Part shown: positions 48,901-58,606 of the stretch, in pieces
Layout: each line of letters opens with the position of its first letter
Numbering within the stretch: the stretch's first letter is position 1
From: Tetramitus jugosus
Taxonomy: Eukaryota; Heterolobosea; Eutetramitea; Acrasida; Vahlkampfiidae
NCBI GenBank assembly: GCA_937625935.1
Contig: OW569351.1
Span: 310,001-374,000, forward strand
DNA: 64,000 nt
Reading direction: 5' to 3'
Translations under genes and position numbers: made by a program
The notes under the pieces: generated by a model
Told to the model about the DNA's origin: nothing
The model's database searches: none
What the model saw: the letters and a program-made list of their open reading frames with translations, nothing else

Positions 48901-49905
48901 GTATCTATATGTATGAATAGCACCCTGCATAACGATACCCTTTACTCTTTGATGGCAAACTTGTGCGAGCAACATGGGTTGACAGAATGTGTTCTTGAGT
49001 TTTTGCAACAAATTCGCAACAAGGATGTCGTGTCAGCTCTTGTCTCCAAGATAGCAACAGGAAACGATCAAGAAGCTGAGAAGCTATTTGTTCGAGCTGG
49101 TCTCCAAAGCCCTCTCTTCTATGCAACTGAAGCAAGAAATATAAACTCGGAGGATGCCATAAAAGCAGTAAGATATCATGCGTTAGGAGGAGATCACGAT
49201 CAGGCAGCATCCGTTTGCTTGAACTATATGAAAGTGGTTTTCTCAAAAGAAACTTGGGAATGGGAGGCAATTAGATCTATCAGCCTGTCAATGAACTGTA
49301 TAGATGCCACGAAATTACCAGATGCCACCCGAAAAGATATTTTGGCTTACTCCAGCTTTATTGGAGGCCAAGAGGCACTCTGGAAAGGTTACTATTCAGT
49401 CGCTCCCTTCTTATTCCAAAACTCTAGATCACTAACTAGGCACAATGACACTTCATTCTCCATATCGACTCTCTACTTAGACTATATGGTGTGTCTGTCT
49501 CTGAGTTTCTATGATAGGAACGAAGCCAAACATTTAGTAGAACAACTTATTAGCAATCTGGACTTAACAGACAACCAAACAAACAAGAGTATGCGCTCTG
49601 CCCTCGAACATCTGAAAGATCGACTCAATATCACTTTGGAATCTCCTCAACGAAGAAGAAATATGATTGTCCCCACTGCCTCCAACCTTCCTCTTCGATC
49701 CATCAATGGAATCAGAACAAAATCTTTCATCACCAAGAGAGAAGCACAAGCCCCACTGTTCTTGCTCAATGACTATGACTTCCCAACAGATCTCAGAGCA
49801 CCCACAGACAAGACAAAATTCTACGCGAGTATGTCTGAAGTGATCATGTGGAACCAGGTCAATCCATTCTCACCACTCAACAATGGAAGAAAGCTCCGCC
49901 TGTGA
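45924..49905 (+). CDS. WDR17: WDR17-like WD40 + alpha-solenoid protein (five exons)
   Basis: Join 45924..45935, 45999..46454, 46513..46675, 46735..46909, 46980..49905; 1243 aa. Introns of 63, 58, 59 and 70 bp all have GT-AG ends and the total is divisible by three. The first exon has 12 nt (MQQI), joining to GLIPSGVQLWSKK, as in the family N-terminus. Two WD40 propellers run to about residue 660, with GHTAEVFNVAFHPRFPNIILSGSNDKSVRVWN, IPYLAVSGGWDGTVRVWDAR and HHADVYGISTHPKRPF. A helical solenoid follows (GIGVARKVDILKEAATLYLKQGNARQYCELMVEI) and the end VIMWNQVNPFSPLNNG is the conserved WDR17 C-terminus. The architecture resembles coat or IFT proteins; the biological role of WDR17 is poorly defined. 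Confidence 0.93.
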
Positions 49906-49959
49906 ATTTTTCCTACTCACCGCATATGCACCAAAACCAAATAAATCAGCACAGCAAAT

Positions 49960-51675
49960 ATGCATCGAATTGCCACTCGAACAAGTGTGTTGCATCGAGC
50001 AACAACAACTCGCATTCATAAAGCTCAACAACTCGTGATCGGTGCACCAAAGACTTTTCATCACAAAGCAAATTTGCTCAATGCAGTTGTTGTTGGTGAT
50101 CGCGATGACGTGAAACAAGATTTTGATGAAAATGATGATGAAGATGATTATCGTCTCATATCGATTGATCGATCCAATCTCATTCGCAAGACGTACTCTC
50201 CATTGAGTGATACGACTGGTGGCAAGAGAGAGCCTGAAACTGCAATGATACGGCACTTGAAGACAAAGATTAAGGGATCAGGACCCATTTCCATCTCTAC
50301 TTTTATCCATGAGTCACTACTCAATCCAAAGTACGGTTATTATTACACTGGTGGAATGAGTGGTGGAATTGAACAACAACAAGAAGGAACAAGGACAACA
50401 ACAGGACAGGAGCAGCAGCAGCAGCAGGAAGTTGATCAAGTTGATCAAGAAAGGATTTTTGGTGCTCGTGGAGATTTTGTGACATCACCCGAGATTTCGA
50501 GTGTGTTTGGCGAGCTGATTGGTGTGTGGTGCGTGGAAATGTGGCACCAGTTGAAGTGTCCAAAGAGACTTCAGATTGTGGAGCTGGGACCAGGCAGAGG
50601 AACACTGATGCACGACTTGTTACACAGTATTCATACACTGAGCAAGAAGAACTCACAATTGGTTTCACAGTTTTTGTCCAGTGATATTTCGGTGCACATG
50701 GTAGAAGCTAGTCCTCAATTGAAACAGATTCAGAAGAATACGTTGAGTCAAGAGCAAGGCTCATCGACCACAAACTCTACTGAAGAAGTGAGAACGTACT
50801 GTAATCTACCAGTGTCATGGCACAGTGAGTTTGAAAAGGTACCTGACTTGTCTGATCAACCAGACACTGGCATTCTTGTAATTGCACACGAGTTCTTTGA
50901 TGCACTCCCAGTGTTCCAATTCCAGTATACTGACCGAGGATGGTGTGAAGTGCTAGTCGATGTGAACGATGATGAGCAATCGAATCGACCAGAGCACTTC
51001 AAGTACGTTCTGGCACCATCTCAGACATTCTCCAATATCTTGATTGATCTGAGTCCTGTGGAACCAAAGATTGGTAATCGTATTGAAATTTCTCCTGCCA
51101 GCATGGGAATTATGGAACAGATTGGATCACGGTTGCAGAAACAAAAGGGTGCATCTTTGGTTATTGACTATGGAAAGGATGAACCAATGGGATTCACTCT
51201 CATGGGTATCAAGAATCACCAATTTACAGAGACACCACTCGAGTCTCCAGGACAGGCGGATCTGAGTGTGTTTGTTGATTTTTCATCACTCAGACACTCC
51301 TTGCACAAGTTAGACCAGGTGAAGATTTGGGGTCCCCAGAATCAAGGTAATTTCCTCTATCAGATGGGTATCGATGTTAGACTGCTGCAGGTCCTTCGGA
51401 ATCCAAATATTCCAGAGGCCATGCTCACCAACATCATTGGTGCATATCACAGACTCACCAGCAACGAAGAAATGGGCTCTCAATACCAGGTAATGTGTGT
51501 CACGTCTCCACTGAATGACGCTCCTGCTGGCTTCGCCCTTGCACCAAAAGCCAAGGATATCCCAAAGCCAAAGCTAACAACCAACGAAGCCCCAGCAGCA
51601 ACGAAACCTTCTGCACAAGCAGAACAACCCAAACCACAGTCTGCCTTCAAACGCAGGCCATCCATGTTCACATAA
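49960..51675 (+). CDS. NDUFAF7: NDUFAF7-like protein arginine methyltransferase (MidA), complex I assembly
   Basis: 571 aa, starting 54 bp after WDR17 on the same strand. Residues 1 to about 35 are Arg/Thr/His-rich with few acids: a mitochondrial presequence. Then MIRHLKTKIKGSGPISISTFIHESLLNPKYGYY, ARGDFVTSPEISSVFGELIGVW and the SAM loop VELGPGRGTLMHDLL are diagnostic for the DUF185/MidA family, along with AHEFFDALPVFQF and DYGKDEP. NDUFAF7 symmetrically dimethylates an arginine of NDUFS2 early in complex I assembly. A Gln/Arg/Gly-rich insert of about 25 residues lies before ARGDF, and the last 45 residues are Pro/Ala/Lys-rich and probably disordered. Confidence 0.93.
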   Translation: MHRIATRTSVLHRATTTRIHKAQQLVIGAPKTFHHKANLLNAVVVGDRDDVKQDFDENDDEDDYRLISIDRSNLIRKTYSPLSDTTGGKREPETAMIRHLKTKIKGSGPISISTFIHESLLNPKYGYYYTGGMSGGIEQQQEGTRTTTGQEQQQQQEVDQVDQERIFGARGDFVTSPEISSVFGELIGVWCVEMWHQLKCPKRLQIVELGPGRGTLMHDLLHSIHTLSKKNSQLVSQFLSSDISVHMVEASPQLKQIQKNTLSQEQGSSTTNSTEEVRTYCNLPVSWHSEFEKVPDLSDQPDTGILVIAHEFFDALPVFQFQYTDRGWCEVLVDVNDDEQSNRPEHFKYVLAPSQTFSNILIDLSPVEPKIGNRIEISPASMGIMEQIGSRLQKQKGASLVIDYGKDEPMGFTLMGIKNHQFTETPLESPGQADLSVFVDFSSLRHSLHKLDQVKIWGPQNQGNFLYQMGIDVRLLQVLRNPNIPEAMLTNIIGAYHRLTSNEEMGSQYQVMCVTSPLNDAPAGFALAPKAKDIPKPKLTTNEAPAATKPSAQAEQPKPQSAFKRRPSMFT

Positions 51676-51701
51676 CAATAATCCGGATTATCTACACTCA
51701 T

Positions 51702-54245
51702 TTACACTTTTCCTTTATTTGACAACCTGCTGCAAACAGCACCTTTGAGATCTGACTTGTTACAAAGCATATGGTACGCACGGACAAACTCGTATTGAAT
51801 CTGCTTCAATCCCTCCTCAGAGCAGGTTCTGGCCACATTAAAGTCTGTCTCGAAAGGATCCTCAATGCACATGTAGTTTCGCTGCTCTACTGGATTGGTC
51901 CACTTCTTATCCTTCTTTGTAATTGTATCGAGCTTGCGAATAGAAACGACATCTTCTTCAAAATTGAACGTAAATGCATAGTACCTGAAGAATCCAACGA
52001 GCAACTTTCCAACATTGTCAGTATTCTCTGAGACAAAGGTAGTGGATACTATGGTCGCTTCGGGTGATGTTGTCGTCTCCTTTCCACTCTTCTTCTTCTT
52101 GTTTACTGCTGTTTCAATGTGATAGTATGTGCAATCATAAGTGTTACCATCGAGTCCATCAAGCTCATGCTTTGGCACTTCCAATTCGTTCAATTTTTGT
52201 TCATCTTGCAAAACAGGCAACACTGGAGGTGCCAAATGCTGCAAATAACTAATGACCAACAGAGTGAGCGAATAGGAGCTCAGTGTTCCAAGATAGGGCT
52301 GATTAATCTCTCTCATCTTTGCCCAATACTTGACTACGAACACAATGTGAAGACACCGCGTATCAATCTCCGAATACAGCTTCAACAACCGTGTATTGTA
52401 CACTGCCAATATATTATTAACACATATATCACAATTGTAACCAGTGTCCGGATCCACAAACTTTACAATGGGAACTCTAGCCGTAAACAATGGTTTCACC
52501 TGTCTCATATGATGCTTCTCCAAGTACTGTGTCAACTGATTCACATAATTCTTTTTGAATTTTTGATATTCGGAGATTGTTTTTCTCTTGCGGAATGTTT
52601 TGCGTCTCGGTGTACCGGATGAACCAGATCTCTCGCGTGTCGGTGTACTTGTCGAATTGGACCGTTCTCTGCCCTGATGATCAAACTTTTCAGAGTCACT
52701 GTCGTCTTCACCACTGCTCTGACTCTCTGATCCCGAATGACTCATGTTATTGTTGTTACTGTTGTTATTTGACTCGTTTTGCTGTTGCTGTGCTTGTTGC
52801 TGCTGTTGTTGTTGTTGTTGCTGTTGAAGCAATCGCATTTGTTTGTCCTTGTTAATGACGCTCTCTGGTGGTCGAATCACGAGACACACATCCACGTCAC
52901 TGAATCCTCTCACACACAAATCACTGGCACTCGATCCAAACAAGTGCAACTCTGCGTCTCTCCACTTGTGTCCAATAATGTCTGCCACACGAGCAAAAAA
53001 TCGATCCTTTTTATCAATTTCCTTATCTGTCGGTTGCAATTCCTTGTATAGTTGAAGAACGTGGGCAGAAATCTTGGATGCTTGTTCCTTGGTGAGTGTC
53101 ATGATGTGATCAGGTGGTGCAATGAGCATGTCCTCTGTCAGTGAGTCTCTTTGGCCACCAAAATGGAATGAAGAGGCACGTTTTCTCTGTTGTGCTTGTT
53201 GTTGTTGAATTTGCTTCTTTTTTTTGGTGGTGGAACTACTACTGTTAGTAGGTGTGGATGGCAATGAACTTGTGCTATTGGTGTTGTTGTTGTTGTTGTT
53301 ACTTTGACATTCAACAACAGTAATTGCTTCATTGACTTGATGAGTTGTGGGTCGTGGCTCGTGATGACTCTTTGGTTGATGAATCAAGTGTTGTTGTTGT
53401 TGTTGTTGAGCTTGATGTGGTCGAGGTTGCTGTTGTGGTGGTAGTAGTGATGGATCCGTCTTGTTGTTTGCAAAAATGAGTGCCTTCAATGCATTTTCAA
53501 TATCTCTCACATTGTTCATTGATTCCTGTCCAGTACTAGGTGTCATGGTTTGTTGTTGCAATTGCTGCTGATGCTGCTGCTGTTGTTGTAGTGGTTGTTG
53601 TTGGAAATCATACATGTTGGGATAGGGTGGATAATAACCATTCTGTTGCTGCATCTGTACAAACCGTTGTTGTTGTTGTTGAGAGGGTGTCAATGGAGAA
53701 TGAGGTTCATTCTTTGCATTGACCAAATGCTGTTGTTGATGATGTTGCTGAGCAGCAAACATGTTCATGAGCATTGGATTCATCGTGGCCTCCATCGGAT
53801 TAGAATGGACCGTAGGTGGTGATGCAGTTGAAGTTGTTGGTTGTGGAGACGTTGGAGGTGGTGGATAGTAAAAATTGTTTTGATAGGGATTTCCACCATA
53901 CCATCCATAGTAACCACCACCACCATAAAATTGTTGTTGTGAAGAGGGTGATAATGGTGTTGGAGACAATGGTTGTTGAGGCGTAGGTGACTGTGGTGGT
54001 GAAAAATAATGGTGGGGATGAGGGTGAGGGTGAGGGTGGTGGTGGTGAGGGTGGGAATGGGGATGAGGGTGATGATGCATGGCAAGTGGATGATGCATGT
54101 GTGGTTGTTGTTGTGGTTGATGCTGTTGTGGATGTTGATGAGAGACTGGTTGTTGATGTGGTTGTTGTTGTTGGTTAAGCTTTTGAGGATGATCTCTTTG
54201 AGATCGACCACCCTGTTTGGCAGGTGGTTTCTTCTGTTGTTGCAT
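51702..54245 (-). CDS. Non-canonical nucleotidyltransferase (TUTase/Cid1-TRF4 type) with Q-rich insertion
   Basis: 847 aa, ATG 54245. Residues 1 to about 375 are Gln/His/Pro/Asn-rich and prion-like. The catalytic domain begins about 395: LHLFGSSASDLCVRGFSDVDVCLVI holds Asp450 and Asp452. The third Asp is 606 in NCDICVNN, so the two sites are 154 residues apart. Between them lies a poly-Gln, Asn/Ser and Lys/Arg-rich insertion of about 95 residues beyond the usual gap. Downstream LGTLSSYSLTLLVISYLQHL, the PAP-associated segment LLVGFFRYYAFTFNFEEDVVSIR and CIEDPFETDFNVART are standard. Such enzymes add U or A to RNA 3' ends; the His/Asn specificity switch cannot be read safely here. Convergent with NDUFAF7 by 26 bp. 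Confidence 0.9.
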   Translation of the reverse strand: MQQQKKPPAKQGGRSQRDHPQKLNQQQQPHQQPVSHQHPQQHQPQQQPHMHHPLAMHHHPHPHSHPHHHHPHPHPHPHHYFSPPQSPTPQQPLSPTPLSPSSQQQFYGGGGYYGWYGGNPYQNNFYYPPPPTSPQPTTSTASPPTVHSNPMEATMNPMLMNMFAAQQHHQQQHLVNAKNEPHSPLTPSQQQQQRFVQMQQQNGYYPPYPNMYDFQQQPLQQQQQHQQQLQQQTMTPSTGQESMNNVRDIENALKALIFANNKTDPSLLPPQQQPRPHQAQQQQQQHLIHQPKSHHEPRPTTHQVNEAITVVECQSNNNNNNTNSTSSLPSTPTNSSSSTTKKKKQIQQQQAQQRKRASSFHFGGQRDSLTEDMLIAPPDHIMTLTKEQASKISAHVLQLYKELQPTDKEIDKKDRFFARVADIIGHKWRDAELHLFGSSASDLCVRGFSDVDVCLVIRPPESVINKDKQMRLLQQQQQQQQQQQAQQQQNESNNNSNNNNMSHSGSESQSSGEDDSDSEKFDHQGRERSNSTSTPTRERSGSSGTPRRKTFRKRKTISEYQKFKKNYVNQLTQYLEKHHMRQVKPLFTARVPIVKFVDPDTGYNCDICVNNILAVYNTRLLKLYSEIDTRCLHIVFVVKYWAKMREINQPYLGTLSSYSLTLLVISYLQHLAPPVLPVLQDEQKLNELEVPKHELDGLDGNTYDCTYYHIETAVNKKKKSGKETTTSPEATIVSTTFVSENTDNVGKLLVGFFRYYAFTFNFEEDVVSIRKLDTITKKDKKWTNPVEQRNYMCIEDPFETDFNVARTCSEEGLKQIQYEFVRAYHMLCNKSDLKGAVCSRLSNKGKV

Positions 54246-54483
54246 GTTTATTGACGCGGATCAAAAAAAATTGTTGTTTCCTTGTTGTTTTTTGTATTGA
54301 TTGTTGATGTTGTTGTTTTTCGGTTGGAAGGTAAATATGGACCTTGCAAGAGCTTTCACTGAGTATCACCGAAAAAAAAGCGGGATTGTCGGAAATTACT
54401 GGGAGGAAAAATCACAAAACAAAATTTCTTGCCTCAGAGAAAACCTTTTGACCAACAACAACAACAACAAGACAAAGCCATAT

Positions 54484-55590
54484 ATGAGTGAGATCGATAG
54501 CTCTACCATGTCATCATTTGATCCAAGCCGTCTATTGATTGACAAACATGTTCGTTACTTCAGGACCCATCTGAACTGCTTCCCTCATGTCTATAGCTCT
54601 CAGGATACCAATCGAATGACTCTGGTCTACTTTTGTCTCAGTGCACTTGATTTGATGAACCATTTGGATGATCAGGTATCACCACAAGAGAAACAAGACA
54701 TTATTGAGTGGGTCTATGCTCAACAAGTTGTTCCCGTTGGCTCATCGTCATCTTCTCACTCGGAGAATTGTGGATTCAGAGGTGGAACATTCTTGAACTT
54801 GGGTCGATTGGACAATGGAGATGTTCATCCATTTGATTTTGGACATTTGGCCATGTCGTATGTTGCCTTGGCTATTCTGACAATGTTGGATGATGATTTG
54901 TCACGTGTCAACAAGGAGGCTATTACGAGAGGAATGAAAGAGATGCAACAGGAGAATGGATGTTTTAAACCTTGTGCTGCATCGGGTGAAGTCGATGTTC
55001 GGTTCATTTTTTGTGCTTGCGCCGTGTCATTCTTCTTGAATGATTGGTCAGGTATTGACATTGACAAGGCAGAACAATATATCCTGAGTTCGAGAGGGTA
55101 TGACTACGCGTTCTCTCATGGACCCGGACTGGAGTCGCATGGTGGATCTACCTATTGTGCTTTGAGTGCACTGTTGCTCATGGGTCGATTGAATCGATTG
55201 GACCACAGAACCGAGTTGATTGAATGGCTGTTGCGGAGACAAATCTCTGGCTTCCATGGGAGACCGCAAAAGGACCCAGACACATGTTATTCATTCTGGG
55301 TTGGAGCTTCTTTGAAAATGCTGAACAATAGTCTCCAGTATGCTGATCCATCAGCTTCTTTTGAATTTACAAATGTGTGCCAGAGCGAACGATTCGGTGG
55401 AATATCCAAAGTACCTCGTGTACATCCTGATATCTTGCACAGTTACATGGGCCTGAGTGGAATTGCATTGTTGGAAGTGTTTGATGACAGTGTTGTTCAG
55501 AGATTGTATGCACCACTGGGACTATCGATGAGATCCGCCCGCAAGCTCAACAGAGAACTCCCAGTAATGCAGGAAGAAGACCACTTGTAA
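54484..55590 (+). CDS. PGGT1B: Geranylgeranyltransferase type I beta subunit
   Basis: 368 aa if started at ATG 54484; the same frame is open upstream with ATGs at 54307 and 54337, which would add 49-59 residues unlike the family. I prefer 54484 because LLIDKHVRYFRTHL then falls at the family's first residues and the zinc ligands land at Asp266, Cys268 and His319, within three of human numbering. Prenyl-barrel repeats: CGFRGGTFL, FGHLAMSYVALAIL, ENGCFKPCAASGEVDVRF, GLESHGGSTYCALSALL, DTCYSFWVGASLKML and HPDILHSYMGL. With the shared alpha subunit it attaches geranylgeranyl to CaaL proteins such as Rho GTPases. Confidence 0.93.
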   Translation: MSEIDSSTMSSFDPSRLLIDKHVRYFRTHLNCFPHVYSSQDTNRMTLVYFCLSALDLMNHLDDQVSPQEKQDIIEWVYAQQVVPVGSSSSSHSENCGFRGGTFLNLGRLDNGDVHPFDFGHLAMSYVALAILTMLDDDLSRVNKEAITRGMKEMQQENGCFKPCAASGEVDVRFIFCACAVSFFLNDWSGIDIDKAEQYILSSRGYDYAFSHGPGLESHGGSTYCALSALLLMGRLNRLDHRTELIEWLLRRQISGFHGRPQKDPDTCYSFWVGASLKMLNNSLQYADPSASFEFTNVCQSERFGGISKVPRVHPDILHSYMGLSGIALLEVFDDSVVQRLYAPLGLSMRSARKLNRELPVMQEEDHL

Positions 55591-55768
55591 CTTAGAAAAG
55601 CGTAATATATATTTATTCACACAGAGCAATAACTTATCTCGTCGTTATTGACATGTTGTTAAACACAGAGCGTTTATTGAAAGAAGCAAAATAAACATCT
55701 CTTTTTCTTGTCGACTGCCTAGTATGTACACTTTCGGCACGCACTTTTATGGTAATATAGTTTATGTC

Positions 55769-56864
55769 TTAGAAATAGTATCTTTGCTTCTTCACTGCCG
55801 GCTTCAAGATTTGGAAGCTACACATCAATGTCTCATCCACACTCATCATTGCACCAGCGTTATCAAATTCATTACAGTAGTTTGGTGCTGAAAATATTGT
55901 AACTAGCTGCCGTTTGGCAAAGAATTTGTATCCGTCTTCAACGACTTGATGCGCTCTACAAATCAAGTCCAAATCGTGTTTTTTCAGGAATTTTTCAACG
56001 ATATCACTTCCAAAGGTGAACGACACTCCTCGGTCATTCTCTCCCCATCCATTAATGCCATCTTCAGGGTCGGACCAAAGCAAATCACACAATAGACCAC
56101 TGTCAGGAACATCTGTTGGTCTCATGACCTTTCTAATTTGTTCCATATTGTGAAGTTCTGGACTCAAACCACCATGCATACAGAAAATCTTTTCGTCAAC
56201 AATTGCGGCGACTGGCATACAATTGAAGCATTCGGTGAAATTCTTCCATAATCGAACATTGTATCTACGCTTGCCTGTTATTTGTCGAGATTAGTGTTGT
56301 TATTGGTAAAAATGGAGTGTCAATGATGGCTCGTTCGACGGTTGAAAATTTTTCGCCCAAAAAAAAAGCATGCGACAACTTACATTCATCATGGAATCCA
56401 TAAATCCTGTTAATGGAAGCACATTCGTGATTTCCTCTCAACAAGAAAAAGTTTTCTGGATATTTGATTTTGTAGGCGAGCAAGAGACAAATGGTCTCCA
56501 AGCTCTGCTTTCCTCTGTCAACATAATCACCTAGGAATAGGTAGTTTGCCTCAGGCGGGAAACCGCCATATTCGAATAGACGTAATAAATCATAGTATTG
56601 TCCATGTATATCACCTGTGTTTCATGAGAAAAAATATGAGTTTTTCTGTGTTGGCAAAATGGATAAAATGAGCAAAGCGAGAGACGTACCACAAATTTTG
56701 ATTGGTGCTTCGAGTTCAAGTAGACCTGGTTGTTTCAAAAAAATTTCTCTGCTCTTCATAATAATGCCTCGGATTTCGTTTTCAGTCAAAGCAACGTTCT
56801 TGCCTGGTCTGCTTCCACGAACTTCCAAAAGCTTACTTATAATTACGTCGATATCAATGTCCAT
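55769..56864 (-). CDS. PPP1C: Serine/threonine protein phosphatase PP1 catalytic subunit
   Basis: Join of complement 55769..56274, 56384..56614 and 56690..56864; 303 aa. Introns of 75 and 109 bp (GTACGT and GTAAGT donors, CAG acceptors) restore [14 protein letters not shown] and [13 protein letters not shown]. The dinuclear-metal motifs are all present: GDIHG, GDYVDRG, GNHE, and His in the HGGLSPEL and [10 protein letters not shown] segments. [17 protein letters not shown] and VKKQRYYF at the end are PP1-specific rather than PP2A. The protein stops soon after YYF, without the usual longer tail, so the C-terminal phosphorylation site of metazoan PP1 is missing. The gene is divergent from PI31. 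Confidence 0.97.
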
Positions 56865-57413
56865 CTGTTGTTGTTTTGCGAAATGTATTAAACGATGAAA
56901 GGTGTTTCAACGGTTTTTTGTGGTGGTTGGTGTGTGATAGAATAAAGAAGGATAGTCTTAAAACTGATTTAGCGAAGAGCAACAACAACAACAGTAGCTT
57001 TTTTTTGGTTGAAAAAGGACGGTACGGATTGATGGGTTGTGGTCGCGTGTCAGTTGTGGTGGTCTTTTGTGTCGTGGGAAATGAGCGCGTAACAGAATTT
57101 GTTGAAGGCGCCGAAAAGTCATGGTTGACCAAGAATCAGACGTTACAATAAATGTCCCGCCAGAATTTTTATTCGCGCAATCAATCAATGATGGATGATG
57201 GCGATCATCTACGGTAGAGGTGGTGGGTCAGAGTTCTGGCCGTGAAGTACAATTCATTTCACCTTTTACGTGTCCCTTCACAACTATCAAAAAACGTTCA
57301 ACCAACCAAAGCATCCCTTCATCTTCGTGCTGTGAAGGAACAAGTTTAGCTTCAAATAAAAAAAGTTTTTTTGAGCGTGATCACAAAAACCAGGAAAAAA
57401 GAAAAAACAACCA
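56865..57413. promoter_or_regulatory. Divergent intergenic region PP1 / PI31
   Basis: 549 bp, the longest gene-free stretch apart from the retroelement locus. Both strands have open frames around 56876-57151, but they rest on simple AAC/TTG repeats and lack family similarity. An ATG at 57121 opens a 25-codon plus-strand frame. The right 120 bp are A/C-rich leader for PI31. No RNA gene or motif that I can support. Confidence 0.35.
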
Positions 57414-58508
57414 ATGAGCGATAACAACTCCAATCAGACGACAACGTCAACTCTTTCCACACAAAACGTGGCTGATTCCATTCTTTTGCGTCTCACTGAT
57501 CCCCAAATCAATGAAAACACTGCACTGCGCAGTCAACTGAGAGGCAATCCACATGCTGCACTGTCCTACATTCTTCATTTACTCATGGTTCAACGAGGTT
57601 TTCGTCTCGTTGGTCTCAGTGAGTCCGATCCTGTGAGAGAGCTCGAAGAAGGTGATGATGGAAGTGTTCCTCCCAATCAATGGACACAGAGTCACGATGT
57701 ATATAGCTTCAAGTACAAGCACTCTCAGAGTGCAATGACATTTGTTTTAAAGTGTGTTGTGCTGGGTGATCGATTGTTGATTCATGCGTTGGCACTGGAG
57801 GATAAGAAGCCTTATGCATGGGAGATGAATGTGGATGAATTTGTGGATTCGGATGAGTTGAACAAGAGTGATTGTAATTTAGTCAATGTATATAAAAAGT
57901 TGGATCATATTGAAACATTGTTCAAGTTGAACATTATGAACAAGTTGGTACCGTTTTTGAACAAGGATGGATATGAACAGAGTTCGACTTCGGTTGCCAG
58001 TACGAGCAGCAGCAGTACGAGCGCTACTGTGACCAGTGGACAGAGACAGAGAATTTCGACAGAAGATGAGGACATGGATTTTGATCCATATGGACCGGAC
58101 GCTGGTCGTTTTCATGATCCTTTGCGCATTGGAAGACCAAATATGAGACCATCGCCATTAATGGAGGGAAGACCCATGTACGGTGGTGTTGGAAGAAGTG
58201 ATTTGGTACCTGATGTAGGAGCGCCTTATTTTAGAGGAGGTCCTGCATCTGGATTCCCTGGTCCTTATGGTGGTGGAAGCATGGTGGGACCAGGACATCC
58301 AATGTTTGGTGGTGGAGGTGGAATGGGAATTCCTAGACCTGGAGCTGGTGGTTTTCCAGCAAGACCACCTAGTGTGCCATATGGTGCTCGGTTTGATCCT
58401 TATGGGCCACCTGGAACAGGTGGTGGAGTGCCACCGAATAGACCAAATCCTGACAATTTGAGACCGCCAACATTTGATGACGACGATGTCAATCCTTACT
58501 TTTTCTAA
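57414..58508 (+). CDS. PSMF1: PI31-like proteasome regulator
   Basis: 364 aa. Residues about 10-180 form the FP domain: an N-terminal helix, LMVQRGFRLVG, YSFKYKHSQSAMTFVLKCVVLGDRLLIHALAL, and the long helix ending FKLNIMNKLVPFL. Residues 215-364 are Gly/Pro-rich with the family's DPLRIGRPNM, GRSDLVPDVGAP and GARFDPYGPPG signatures. It ends NPYFF; the last three residues are an aromatic variant of the HbYX motif used to dock on the 20S core. PI31 inhibits or escorts 20S proteasomes and links them to F-box partners (Fbxo7) and dynein. Here the Gly/Pro tail is longer than usual. Confidence 0.92.
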   Translation: MSDNNSNQTTTSTLSTQNVADSILLRLTDPQINENTALRSQLRGNPHAALSYILHLLMVQRGFRLVGLSESDPVRELEEGDDGSVPPNQWTQSHDVYSFKYKHSQSAMTFVLKCVVLGDRLLIHALALEDKKPYAWEMNVDEFVDSDELNKSDCNLVNVYKKLDHIETLFKLNIMNKLVPFLNKDGYEQSSTSVASTSSSSTSATVTSGQRQRISTEDEDMDFDPYGPDAGRFHDPLRIGRPNMRPSPLMEGRPMYGGVGRSDLVPDVGAPYFRGGPASGFPGPYGGGSMVGPGHPMFGGGGGMGIPRPGAGGFPARPPSVPYGARFDPYGPPGTGGGVPPNRPNPDNLRPPTFDDDDVNPYFF

Positions 58509-58606
58509 GTTATTTAAATAAACAAAAAATTCATATAAATTGGCTTATTATTTTATTCTCTAACAAGTTGAATCTGGGAGACAGGGACAACCAACGCTCC
58601 TCCGAT

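Noticed and set aside
56854-57132. Overlapping frames on both strands in the PP1/PI31 gap
   Set aside because: Built on AAC/TTG simple repeats with no recognisable domain.
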